Shown here piece by piece: positions 21,129-28,953 of a stretch of DNA of 64,000 nucleotides. This DNA is from Paracoccus aminovorans (GTDB taxonomy: Bacteria; Pseudomonadota; Alphaproteobacteria; Rhodobacterales; Rhodobacteraceae), in assembly GCF_001546115.1 (NCBI RefSeq), contig NZ_KQ955208.1:648491-712490 (forward strand), given 5' to 3'. Position 1 is the stretch's first letter; each line of letters opens with the position of its first letter. Both the position numbers and the translations under genes were made by a program. The notes under the pieces are model-generated. The model saw only the letters and a program-made list of their open reading frames with translations. It searched no databases and had not been told where the DNA came from.

Positions 21129-22238
21129 ATGGTCTCGGCAGGCTCCACGACGCTGCCGCGCACCCCGGCGACCGGGGGCGTGGTGATCTCGGTTGATGCA
21201 ATGGGCGGCGATCGCGGACCTTCCGTGGTGGTCGCCGGCATTGCCGAAAGCGCCGAGAAGAACCCCGATATCCGTTTCATCCTGCACGGCCCCGGCGCCG
21301 AACTGGAAGCCCTGGTCGCCCGCCGGCCCGGGCTTGCGGCGCGTTGCGACATCCGCGACGCCCCCGGCGTGGTGACCATGGGCGACAAGCCCAGCCAGGT
21401 GCTGCGCAAGGGCGAAGGCACCTCGATGTGGTCGACGCTCGAATCCGTGCGGCAGGGCGAGGCCACGGCCGCCGTTTCCTGCGGCAATACCGGCGCGCTG
21501 ATGGCGATGTCGATGATCCGGCTGCGCAAGCTGCCCGGCGTGAACCGCCCCGCCATCGCCTGCCTCTGGCCCTCGCGCAATCCGCAGGGCTTCAACGTCA
21601 TGCTGGACGTGGGCGCCGACATCCGCGCCGATGCGCAGGACCTGCTGGCCTATGCGCTGATGGGCGCCGCCTATGCCCGCAACGGCCTGGGCCTGGCCCG
21701 GCCGCGCGTCGGGCTGCTGAACGTCGGCACCGAGGAACACAAGGGCCGCCCCGAGCTGAAGCAGGCGCATGAGCTGATGCCCGCCTCGGCCCAGGCGGCG
21801 AATTTCGACTATGTCGGCTTCGTCGAGGGCGGCGATCTGCCCTCGGACCGGGTGGATGTGATCGTCACCGACGGCTTCACCGGCAATGTCGCGCTGAAGA
21901 CCGGCGAGGGCACCGCCAAGCTGGTCGGCGACCTGCTCAAGGAAGCCTTCGGCAAGTCGGTGCTGTCGAAATTCGCGGCGCTGCTGGCGATGGGATCGCT
22001 GAAGCGGCTGCAAAAGCGCATCGACCCGCGCCGCGTCAATGGCGGCGTCTTCCTGGGCCTGAACGGAACCGTGGTGAAATCGCATGGCTCGGCCGATGCG
22101 ACCGGGGTTTCGGCTGCGGTCAAGCTGGCCTTCCAACTGGCGCAATCCGGCTTCCAGGACCGGCTGGCGGCGCGCCTTGCCCAGATCCATGCCGGCGCCG
22201 AGACCGATGGCGCCACGCCAACCGAGGGAGCGTCCTGA
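21129..22238 (+). CDS. plsX: Phosphate acyltransferase PlsX
   Basis: A 369-residue peripheral membrane enzyme that converts acyl-ACP and phosphate to acyl-phosphate, the donor for PlsY in phospholipid synthesis. Family blocks: SVDAMGGDRGPSVVV, CGNTGALMA, MLDVGA, NVGTEEHKG, VTDGFTGNVALKT. The extra 20 residues before VISVDAMGGD come from the chosen ATG 21129, 17 bp after rpmF, whose ribosome site is weak (GGAC 11 nt away); a GTG at 21180 is an alternative start. The stop overlaps the fabH start by 1 base (TGATG). Confidence 0.96.
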   Translation: MVSAGSTTLPRTPATGGVVISVDAMGGDRGPSVVVAGIAESAEKNPDIRFILHGPGAELEALVARRPGLAARCDIRDAPGVVTMGDKPSQVLRKGEGTSMWSTLESVRQGEATAAVSCGNTGALMAMSMIRLRKLPGVNRPAIACLWPSRNPQGFNVMLDVGADIRADAQDLLAYALMGAAYARNGLGLARPRVGLLNVGTEEHKGRPELKQAHELMPASAQAANFDYVGFVEGGDLPSDRVDVIVTDGFTGNVALKTGEGTAKLVGDLLKEAFGKSVLSKFAALLAMGSLKRLQKRIDPRRVNGGVFLGLNGTVVKSHGSADATGVSAAVKLAFQLAQSGFQDRLAARLAQIHAGAETDGATPTEGAS

Positions 22239-23212
22239 TGCGGCGAGCGATCGTCCGGGGAACCGGCCACTACCTGCCCGAACGGGTGGTCGAGAACAGC
22301 TGGTTCGAGGACAAGCTGGACACCAGCGACGAATGGATCCGCGCCCGCACCGGCATCGAGCGGCGCCATTTCGCGGCCGAGGGCCAGCGCACCAGCGACC
22401 TTGGCATCCTGGCTGCCCGCGCGGCGCTGGACAAGGCCGGGCTGGCGGCGCGGGACATCGACGCGGTGATCGTCGCGACCTCGACCCCCGACCTGACCTT
22501 CCCCTCGGTCGCGACCATGGTGCAGGCGGGCCTGGGCATGACGCGCGGCTTTGCCTATGACCTCCAGGCGGTCTGCGCCGGCTTTGTCTTCGCGCTGGCC
22601 AATGCCGATGCGATGATCCGCGCCGGCCTGGCCGAGCGGGTGCTGGTCATCGGCGCCGAGACCTTCAGCCGCATCATGGACTGGACCGACCGCGGCACCT
22701 GCGTGCTGTTCGGCGACGGCGCCGGCGCCGTGGTGCTGGAGGCGGCCGAGGGCGCCGCCGGCACCTCGCAGGACCGCGGCATCCTCGCCACCGACCTGAA
22801 CAGCGACGGGCAGTATCGCGACCTGCTCTATGTCGACGGCGGCGTCGCCTCGACCGGCACCGCCGGGTATCTACGGATGCAGGGCAACCTGGTGTTCCGC
22901 CATGCGGTCGAGAAACTGGCCGATACCGCGCATCGCGCGCTGGACAAGGCCGGGATCGCGCCCGAGCAGGTGGATTGGCTGGTGCCGCACCAGGCCAACC
23001 TGCGCATCATCGAGGCCACCGCCAAGCGCATGCATCTGCCGATGCAGAAGGTGGTGCTGACCGTCGCGGACCACGGCAATACCTCGGCCGCATCGATCCC
23101 GCTGGCGCTGTCGGTCGCCGATGCGCAAGGCCGCTTCAAACCCGGCGACCTGCTGGTGGTCGAGGCCATCGGCGGCGGCCTGGCCTGGGGCTCGGCCGTG
23201 CTGCGCTGGTGA
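22238..23212 (+). CDS. fabH: Beta-ketoacyl-ACP synthase III
   Basis: A 324-residue KAS III that condenses acetyl-CoA with malonyl-ACP to begin fatty acid synthesis. The catalytic triad is visible: C113 in DLQAVCAGF, His in WLVPHQANLRI near 250 and Asn in DHGNTSAASIP near 280. The N-terminal LDTSDEWIRARTGIERR block is typical. GGGAGCG lies before the ATG, inside the end of plsX. Third gene of rpmF-plsX-fabH; the usual next partner, ihfA, lies 0.8 kb downstream with two small minus-strand genes in between. Confidence 0.97.
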   Translation: MRRAIVRGTGHYLPERVVENSWFEDKLDTSDEWIRARTGIERRHFAAEGQRTSDLGILAARAALDKAGLAARDIDAVIVATSTPDLTFPSVATMVQAGLGMTRGFAYDLQAVCAGFVFALANADAMIRAGLAERVLVIGAETFSRIMDWTDRGTCVLFGDGAGAVVLEAAEGAAGTSQDRGILATDLNSDGQYRDLLYVDGGVASTGTAGYLRMQGNLVFRHAVEKLADTAHRALDKAGIAPEQVDWLVPHQANLRIIEATAKRMHLPMQKVVLTVADHGNTSAASIPLALSVADAQGRFKPGDLLVVEAIGGGLAWGSAVLRW

Positions 23213-23216
23213 ATGC

Positions 23217-23240
23217 AAAAGCGGCGGGTTCCCCCGCCGC
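23217..23240 (-). terminator. Terminator-like hairpin after fabH
   Basis: GCGGCGGG (23221-23228) and CCCGCCGC (23233-23240). On the minus strand the stem is followed by TTTT, so it can end transcription of the 37-residue gene as well as slow readthrough from fabH. Confidence 0.65.
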
Positions 23241-23260
23241 CTGCCGGCTTGCCATGACTG

Positions 23261-23374
23261 TCATTCGGACCGGCTGTTCGCCGCGCTGTCGTCCAGCACG
23301 CCGGCGGCGCCCTTCAGCTTCTGCCGCTCCTCGATCAGCGCCCGTTTCAGCTTGCGCTTCCATTTGCTGGTCAT
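23261..23374 (-). CDS. Small basic protein, 37 residues, function unknown
   Basis: A short gene supported by a perfect GGGAGG placed 6 nt before the ATG and a hairpin with T run 20 bp after the stop. The product begins MTSKWKRKLKRALIEERQ, strongly basic, then becomes mildly acidic toward SAANSRSE; it would form an amphipathic helix and has no cysteine or membrane segment. I do not recognise a family. It lies antisense to nothing, in the fabH-ihfA gap. A conserved Rhodobacteraceae small protein is plausible; the alternative is a chance frame, made less likely by the ribosome site. Confidence 0.6.
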   Translation of the reverse strand: MTSKWKRKLKRALIEERQKLKGAAGVLDDSAANSRSE

Positions 23375-23509
23375 CTCATGCCTCCCATGAAACCGGCAGC
23401 GGGTTGCTGCGCCATGATCGCAGCCTAGCACAACCTGCGGAAAATTTCACGATAAACATGATAGATATTCAAGTCTATTGTCCAACCGACGATGCGCCGC
23501 CGCAAGTCC

Positions 23510-23785
23510 TTACTTCAACTGCGAATCCTTGGACCCGCGCCGATTGATGCCCGCCACCGGGCGGAACGCCTTGTCGCGCCCCGACTGGCATTCGACGCAT
23601 AGCCGCACGCCGGGAATCGCCTGCCGCCGGGCCTCGGGAATCGGCTCGTCGCATTCGTCGCAGAATTCGGCACTGTCGCCCACGGTGCGATGCGCGTTGC
23701 GCGCCCGCATCCGCTCGATCGCCTCCTGGGTCGAGATATCGATCTGCTCGTTGACCGCCTCGTCGCGTGCCCAACCGCCCGCCAT
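23510..23785 (-). CDS. DksA/TraR-type C4 zinc-finger protein
   Basis: A 91-residue protein with the C4 finger [14 protein letters not shown] ... RLCVECQ (two CxxC pairs 20 residues apart), the hallmark of DksA/TraR proteins. It is far shorter than DksA and lacks the long coiled coil, so it resembles the TraR/YbiI group. These bind RNA polymerase in the secondary channel, which is known for TraR; the role of this one is inferred. ATG 23785 has GGACGGAG upstream. The frame is open further 5' but that stretch is not conserved-looking. Confidence 0.85.
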   Translation of the reverse strand: MAGGWARDEAVNEQIDISTQEAIERMRARNAHRTVGDSAEFCDECDEPIPEARRQAIPGVRLCVECQSGRDKAFRPVAGINRRGSKDSQLK

Positions 23786-23995
23786 GTCTGCCGCTCCGTC
23801 CTGGGTTACGCTGCAAAGATAGGAAGCAAAACCCCGCCCTCCAAGCCCATGCGCGCCGGGAATGCGCGGGGTCTTGCTGGTAAGGCGCGAATAACGCGGA
23901 ACAAAATCCGGCATGCGGGAACGGAATCGCAGAGCCGGTTGTTGACTCGGCACCCTAAAGAAATCATCCTGCACAGCATTCATGAGGTTTCCGAG

Positions 23996-24304
23996 ATGAG
24001 CGACTCTACCCTGACCCGCATGGACCTGGCCGAAGCCGTGTTCCGTGAGGTGGGTCTGTCCCGCCACGAATCGGCCCAACTCGTCGAAAGCGTGCTCGGC
24101 CATGTTTCGGATGCGCTGGTGCGCGGCGAACAGGTCAAGATCTCGTCCTTCGGCACGTTTTCGGTCCGCGACAAGAACGAACGCGTCGGCCGCAACCCCA
24201 AGACCGGCGAGGAAGTGCCGATCACCCCGCGCCGGGTGCTGTCCTTTCGGCCCTCGCATCTGATGAAGGACCGCGTCGCGGCCGGGAACAGGCGCAAGGG
24301 CTGA
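23996..24304 (+). CDS. ihfA: Integration host factor subunit alpha
   Basis: A 102-residue DNA-bending protein of the HU/IHF family. The N-terminal helices ([20 protein letters not shown]) and the beta arm with [17 protein letters not shown], ending in the intercalating proline region, are typical of IHF-alpha. It acts with IHF-beta at promoters, replication origins and recombination sites. GAGG lies upstream of ATG 23996 (ATGAGGTTTCCGAG leader). The stop overlaps the start of the MerR gene (TGATG), a pairing conserved in many proteobacteria. Confidence 0.95.
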   Translation: MSDSTLTRMDLAEAVFREVGLSRHESAQLVESVLGHVSDALVRGEQVKISSFGTFSVRDKNERVGRNPKTGEEVPITPRRVLSFRPSHLMKDRVAAGNRRKG

Positions 24305-24843
24305 TGAGCAAGTCGCCCGACGCCTTCCGATCCATCGGAGAGGTCTCGCGCCTCGTGGGCGTCGCGCCGCATGTGTTGCGCTATTGGGAATCGCAATTCC
24401 CGCAACTGGCCCCGGTCAAGCGCGCCGACGGCCGCCGCTACTACCGCCCCGACGACGTGCGGCTGGCAGCAGGTCTGTGCCAGGTCATGCGCGAGGAAGG
24501 GCTCAGCATCCGCGGCGCCCGCCGCCTGATCGCGGCGGATCGCGGCCTGGGCCTGCGCGAGATCGGCGCCGCACGGCTGGGCGAGGCGCGGGACCACGCC
24601 GCCAAGCCGGCGGCCGCAAGCCCGGACACGCCTGCGCCCGAATCAACGTCGCAACCGCGCTCGCCGCGGCGCGCCGCGAAACCGGCCGAATCCCTGCCGC
24701 TGTTCGACCGGCCCGGTGCCGCGCCCGACTGGCTGGCCCGCCTCGCCACCGCCGCCGCCCGGCTGCGCCGGCTGGAATTGCAAGGCCGCCCCTTGTCTGA
24801 CCGGGCCCGACAGCTGCGCATGGCGCTGCGTGACCTGCGCTAG
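24304..24843 (+). CDS. MerR family transcriptional regulator
   Basis: A 179-residue regulator. Residues 8-75 form a MerR winged helix-turn-helix (FRSIGEVSRLVGVAPHVLRYW, then RADGRRYYRPDDVRLAAGL). The rest is Ala/Pro-rich and ends in a short helical, Arg-rich region; no metal-binding cysteines of the MerR sensor type occur, so an effector cannot be named. It is translationally coupled to ihfA, as in many proteobacteria, which points to a housekeeping rather than resistance role. Confidence 0.9.
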   Translation: MSKSPDAFRSIGEVSRLVGVAPHVLRYWESQFPQLAPVKRADGRRYYRPDDVRLAAGLCQVMREEGLSIRGARRLIAADRGLGLREIGAARLGEARDHAAKPAAASPDTPAPESTSQPRSPRRAAKPAESLPLFDRPGAAPDWLARLATAAARLRRLELQGRPLSDRARQLRMALRDLR

Positions 24844-24957
24844 GCGCATGCCACCGCGCCCCTTGCCGCAGCAGGTTGCAACAATCGAATTTCCCGACCA
24901 GATTTCCGCGCTTGGCCCCTTGTGCTGGCCGCCCGCTTCGCTCTATATGCCCCTCGT

Positions 24958-25035
24958 CGGGCCGTGGCGCAGCCTGGTTAGCGCGTCCGTCTGGGGGGCG
25001 GAAGGCCGCGAGTTCGAATCTCGCCGGCCCGACCA
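24958..25035 (+). tRNA. tRNA-Pro (GGG)
   Basis: Acceptor stem CGGGCCG (24958-24964) pairs with CGGCCCG (25025-25031), followed by ACCA. The D arm GCGCAGCCTGGTTAGCGC and T arm with GTTCGAATC are intact. The anticodon loop CTGGGGG gives anticodon GGG. CCA is encoded. Stands between the merR gene and dcd. Confidence 0.96.
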
Positions 25036-25095
25036 TTCCGAAAACGCCCATCCCTTTGCGGGGGTGGGCGTTTCCTTTTGCCGAAAGGGTTTGCC

Positions 25096-26160
25096 GTGAA
25101 CGGTGTCCTGCCCGATTCCCGCCTGCGCCAGCTGATCGATTCCGGCGCCATCCGCGCCGAAAGCCCGATCCTGCCCGAGCAGATCCAGCCTGCCAGCCTC
25201 GACCTGCGGCTGGGCGCGACGGCCTGGCGGCTACGCGCCTCGTTCCTCGCCGGCCAGGGCCGCAAGGTCAGCGACCGGCTGGCGGATTTCGAGATGCACC
25301 GCATGGACCTGACCGGTGGCGCGGTACTGGAAAAGGGCTGCGTCTACCTGGTGCCGCTGATGGAGCGGCTGTCGCTGCCGCAAGGCCTCGACGCGGTCGC
25401 GAATGCGAAAAGCTCGACCGGCCGGCTGGACCTGCTGACCCGCCTCGTCACCGACGAGGGCACCGAATTCGACCGCCTGCCGCCCGGCTACGACGGCCCG
25501 ATCTATGCCGAGATCTGCCCGCGCAGCTTCTCGGTCCTGGTCCGGCCCGGCATGCGTCTGAACCAGCTGCGGCTGCGCCAGGGCCAGGCCGTGCTCTCGG
25601 ACGCCGAGCTGCAGGAACTGCACGCCCGCGAGCCGCTGGTCAGCGGCCAGGCGCTGATCGACGACGGCCTGGGCTTCTCGGTCGACCTGCGCCCCGAGGC
25701 CGGCGACCTGGTCGGCTACCGCGCCCGCCCGCATAGCGGCGTCATCGACCTCGACCGCATCGGCGCCTACCGGGCCCGCGACTTCTGGGACGAGCTGCGC
25801 ACCAGCGACGGCCAGCTGATCCTCGACCCCGGCGCCTTCTACATCCTCGTCAGCCGCGAGGCGGTGGCGATCCCGCCCGATTACGCCGCCGAGATGGCGC
25901 CCTATCTTGCCATGGTCGGCGAATTCCGCGTGCATTACGCCGGCTTCTTCGACCCCGGCTTCGGCCATGGCCCGGGCCAGGGCGCGCGCGGCGTGCTCGA
26001 GGTGCGCTGCCACGAGGCCCCCTTCGCGCTGGAGCATGGCCAGACCGTCGGCCGCCTGGTCTACGAACGCATGGCCGCTCGCCCCGACCGGCTCTATGGC
26101 AGCGGCATCGCCTCGAACTACCAGGGCCAGGGTCTGAAGCTCGCCAAGCAGTTCGCCTGA
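25096..26160 (+). CDS. dcd: 2'-deoxycytidine 5'-triphosphate deaminase, double-length form
   Basis: A 354-residue cytoplasmic enzyme that deaminates dCTP to dUTP for thymidylate synthesis. Family blocks QPASLDLRLG and ANAKSSTGRLDLLTR (the SSxxR phosphate loop) lie in the first half; the second half is a related domain ending SNYQGQGLKLAKQF. It is about twice the length of E. coli Dcd, which is normal in alphaproteobacteria. I chose GTG 25096 with GGGT a few bases upstream; a TTG at 25078 is possible but overlaps the tRNA trailer. Transcribed after tRNA-Pro. Confidence 0.93.
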   Translation: MNGVLPDSRLRQLIDSGAIRAESPILPEQIQPASLDLRLGATAWRLRASFLAGQGRKVSDRLADFEMHRMDLTGGAVLEKGCVYLVPLMERLSLPQGLDAVANAKSSTGRLDLLTRLVTDEGTEFDRLPPGYDGPIYAEICPRSFSVLVRPGMRLNQLRLRQGQAVLSDAELQELHAREPLVSGQALIDDGLGFSVDLRPEAGDLVGYRARPHSGVIDLDRIGAYRARDFWDELRTSDGQLILDPGAFYILVSREAVAIPPDYAAEMAPYLAMVGEFRVHYAGFFDPGFGHGPGQGARGVLEVRCHEAPFALEHGQTVGRLVYERMAARPDRLYGSGIASNYQGQGLKLAKQFA

Positions 26161-26219
26161 GCTTCTTTCTTGCCGAAATATCCCGGGGGAGTCCCGCAGG
26201 GACGGGGGCAGAGCCCCCG

Positions 26220-26435
26220 CTACCGCATCCGACGGGTGATCCGCGCCGCCTGGCGCGCCCGCTTCACCGCTTCGCGTGCCGCCTTCTCGCGGCTTTTCTG
26301 CTGCGGCGTCTGCCGCTCGCCGGGTTTCGGCGCGTTCATCCGGCGCATGCCCCAGTTCAGCAGGCGATTCGAAACCATCCGCGTCAGCATATTGACAAGC
26401 TGGTTCATGTTCATGGCGCTATGCCTTGTTTTCAT
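26220..26435 (-). CDS. Conserved small basic protein, function unknown
   Basis: 71 residues; the core MNMNQLVNMLTRMVSNRLLNWG is amphipathic and Met-rich, and the C-terminal half is a highly basic helix (KSREKAAREAVKRARQAARI). No named domain is recognised. The ATG at 26435 overlaps the scpB stop as ATGA, so it is probably translated with scpA-scpB; an internal ATG at 26414 with AAGG upstream is the alternative start. The position directly behind scpB suggests a nucleoid or chromosome link, but that is inference from context only. Confidence 0.75.
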   Translation of the reverse strand: MKTRHSAMNMNQLVNMLTRMVSNRLLNWGMRRMNAPKPGERQTPQQKSREKAAREAVKRARQAARITRRMR

Positions 26436-27091
26436 TCATCTTCGAACAGGTCGTCGGCCAGGGCCCCGGACGCGTCCGCCTCGACATCCTCGTCCCGGAA
26501 CAGCGTGGGCGCAAGTGCCGCCTGCGGGCGCGATTCCAGCAACCCGGCGGCGCGCAGCTCGGCCAGCCCCGGCAGGTCGCGGGCGCTTTCCAGCCCGAAA
26601 TGATCCAGGAAGGCCTCGGTCACCACGAAGGTCACCGGCCGGCCCGGGGTCTGCCGGCGGCGGCCGATGCGGACCCATTCCAGCTCGATCAGCTGGTCCA
26701 GCGTGCCCTTGCTGACGGCGACGCCACGGATCTCCTCGATCTCGGCGCGGGTGACCGGCTGGTGATAGGCGATGATCGCCAGCGTCTCGGTCGCGGCGCG
26801 CGACAGGCGCCGGCTCTCGACCATGCTCTCCTGCATCAGGAAGCCTAGGTCGGCGGCGGTGCGAAACGCCCAGGCATCGCCGACACGCGCCAGCTGCACC
26901 CCCCGTCCCTCATAGCGAGCGCAGAGGCTTTGCATCACCTCGGCCGGGTCGCAGCCCTTGGGCAGGCGCGCGGCGATCTCGCGCAGGCTCATCGGATGGG
27001 CCGAGGCAAACAGCACCGCCTCGACCATGCGCTCCTGCTCGGGCAGCGGCGGCGGGGAGAAGCGGTGCGGGTCAAGGGGTTCGTCGGTCAT
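26432..27091 (-). CDS. scpB: SMC-Scp complex subunit ScpB
   Basis: A 219-residue condensin accessory protein with two winged helices: MVEAVLFASAHPMSLREIA at the N-terminus and ATETLAIIAYHQPVTRAEIEEIRGV in the middle. The acidic C-terminal tail is normal for alphaproteobacteria. It dimerises and binds ScpA to bridge SMC heads during chromosome segregation. Overlaps scpA by 4 bp and the downstream 71-residue gene by 4 bp. Confidence 0.95.
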   Translation of the reverse strand: MTDEPLDPHRFSPPPLPEQERMVEAVLFASAHPMSLREIAARLPKGCDPAEVMQSLCARYEGRGVQLARVGDAWAFRTAADLGFLMQESMVESRRLSRAATETLAIIAYHQPVTRAEIEEIRGVAVSKGTLDQLIELEWVRIGRRRQTPGRPVTFVVTEAFLDHFGLESARDLPGLAELRAAGLLESRPQAALAPTLFRDEDVEADASGALADDLFEDE

Positions 27092-27927
27092 TCCGGGCGT
27101 CTGCGAATGGTGATGGGGGCAAAGCTGGCGCTCTGGCTGATTTCCAGCCGGCCCTGCCGCGCCAGCTCCAGCGTGGCGGCAAAGGTCGCGGCGGTGGCCG
27201 AGCGGCGGCGCTGCGGGTCGGCCTCCCAGCCCTCGGGCAGGAAGGCGGCAAGTTGGGTCCAGTCGCCGGCAAAGCCGATCAGCCCGCGCACCCGGTCCAG
27301 TGCCTGCTCCATGGTAAAGACGTCGCGACGGTCGAAGGCATAGGGCCGGAATTCGTCGCGGGTGCGCAGCCGGGCATAGGCCCGCATCAGGTCGATCAGC
27401 CCGGCCTGCCAGGCGACTTGGCGCTGGCGGGTCACCACCTCGGGCGCACCGCGCGCGAAACGGTCCTGCCCCAGCCGGTCGCGCGCCATCAGCCGCGCCG
27501 CCGCCTCGCGCATGGCGTTCAGCCGTTCCAGCTGGAAGGCCAGATGCGCGGCCATCTCCTCGGCGCTCGGTCCCTCGGCCTCGGGATCGGGCGGCAGAAG
27601 CAGCCGCGATTTCAGAAAGGCGAGCCAGGCCGCCATGACCAGGTAATCCGCCGCCAGCTCGATGCGCAGGGCGCGGGCCTGGTCGACGAAGGCCAGGTAT
27701 TGGTCGGCCAGTTCCAGGACCGAGATCTGCAGCAGGTCGACCTTCTGCATCCGCGACAGGTTCAGCAGCAGGTCCAGCGGCCCCTCGAACCCCTCGACAT
27801 CGACGACCAGCACCTCATCGGCGCGGGCGGCGGCCCGGTCCGAGGCATGGTCGGGCGGCTCCAGCCCCGGCAGCGGCGGCGCGGGGTCCGGGTCGGGCAC
27901 GGGTGTCAGATAGGGAACCCTGGTCAT
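27088..27927 (-). CDS. scpA: Segregation and condensation protein ScpA
   Basis: A 279-residue kleisin. The family block FEGPLDLLLNLSRMQKVDLL lies near residue 48, followed by ISVLELADQYLAFV and YLVMAAWLAFLKSRLLLP. It connects the SMC heads and recruits ScpB. An N-terminal Asp/Pro-rich stretch of 40 residues precedes the conserved part; ATG 27927 is the only upstream start. It begins 39 bp after the nagZ stop, so SPOR-nagZ-scpA-scpB forms one transcript, as in other Rhodobacteraceae. Confidence 0.95.
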   Translation of the reverse strand: MTRVPYLTPVPDPDPAPPLPGLEPPDHASDRAAARADEVLVVDVEGFEGPLDLLLNLSRMQKVDLLQISVLELADQYLAFVDQARALRIELAADYLVMAAWLAFLKSRLLLPPDPEAEGPSAEEMAAHLAFQLERLNAMREAAARLMARDRLGQDRFARGAPEVVTRQRQVAWQAGLIDLMRAYARLRTRDEFRPYAFDRRDVFTMEQALDRVRGLIGFAGDWTQLAAFLPEGWEADPQRRRSATAATFAATLELARQGRLEISQSASFAPITIRRRPE

Positions 27928-27966
27928 GCGGGCAGAATCGGCGATGGCGCGGGGTTCGTCAACCGC

Positions 27967-28953
27967 TCAGGCCAGCAGCCCGCCAAGCGCCGCCAGTTCT
28001 GCGCGCAGCGCGGCAATGTCCTGATCGGCCGGGATGCAGCGCAGGGCCAGCGCCGCATCGGCGCGCCGCAGGGCATCGGTCCCCATCGGACCGGCGGCGG
28101 CGACGATGCTCTCCATCTGCGGCAGCGTCTCGTTGCAGGACAGCACCAGGTCGCAGCCGGCGTCGATGCTGGCCAGGGCGCGCTCGGCCGGGCTGCCGGA
28201 CAGCGCCTGCATGCCGATGTCGTCCGACATCAGGAGCCCGTCGAAGCCGATGCTGCGGCGGATCAGCCCGATCACCGTGTGCGAGGCGGTCGCCGGCGCG
28301 TCGTCGATGGCGGTAAAGCGGATATGCGCCGTCATCGCCATTGGCAGGTCGGCCAGCGCGCGGAAGGGCGCGAAATCGGTGGCCTCCAGCTCGGCCAGCG
28401 TGGCCTCGACCACCGGCAGGCCGTGGTGGCTGTCGACCTGGGCTCGGCCATGGCCCGGCATGTGCTTGACCACCGGCAGCACGCCCGCCGCCAGCATGGC
28501 ATCGGCCGCCGCCTGGCCCAGCCGGGTCACGGTCGCGGCGTCGGTGCCAAGGCAGCGGTTGCGAAGGAACGCATGCGTCTCGGGGCGGGCGATGTCCAGC
28601 ACCGGGGCGCAATCGGCGTCGATGCCGACGGCGCGCAGCTCCAGCGCCAGCAGGTGATGGTGCAGCCAGACGGCGCGCTCGCCGCGTTCGGCCTGCTCCA
28701 GCGGCGCCGGCCAGTCGGTCCAATGCGGCGCGCGCATGCGCTGGACGCGGCCGCCCTCCTGATCGATCAGCACCGGCGCGTCGCGGCCCACGGCCTCGCG
28801 CAGGTCAGCGGTCAGCCGGCGCAGGCGCTCGGGCGTGTCAATGTTGCGGCCGAACAGGATGAAGCCCCAAGGGTCGGCGGCGCGGAAGAAATCGCGCTCG
28901 GCCCGGTCGAGGTCCGGGCCGGCGATGCCGCCAAGGATCGTGGCCGAGGGCAT
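27967..28953 (-). CDS. nagZ: Beta-N-acetylhexosaminidase NagZ
   Basis: A 328-residue GH3 enzyme that removes GlcNAc from anhydro-muropeptides in the cytoplasm during peptidoglycan recycling. The diagnostic KHMPGHGRAQVDSHHGLP block contains the catalytic His/Asp loop, and the nucleophile lies in LLMSDDIGMQAL. No signal peptide is present, in agreement with a cytoplasmic location. Start ATG 28953 overlaps the stop of the SPOR gene by 1 base (TAATG). Frame open further upstream is SPOR-gene antisense to no signal and is ignored. Confidence 0.95.
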   Translation of the reverse strand: MPSATILGGIAGPDLDRAERDFFRAADPWGFILFGRNIDTPERLRRLTADLREAVGRDAPVLIDQEGGRVQRMRAPHWTDWPAPLEQAERGERAVWLHHHLLALELRAVGIDADCAPVLDIARPETHAFLRNRCLGTDAATVTRLGQAAADAMLAAGVLPVVKHMPGHGRAQVDSHHGLPVVEATLAELEATDFAPFRALADLPMAMTAHIRFTAIDDAPATASHTVIGLIRRSIGFDGLLMSDDIGMQALSGSPAERALASIDAGCDLVLSCNETLPQMESIVAAAGPMGTDALRRADAALALRCIPADQDIAALRAELAALGGLLA

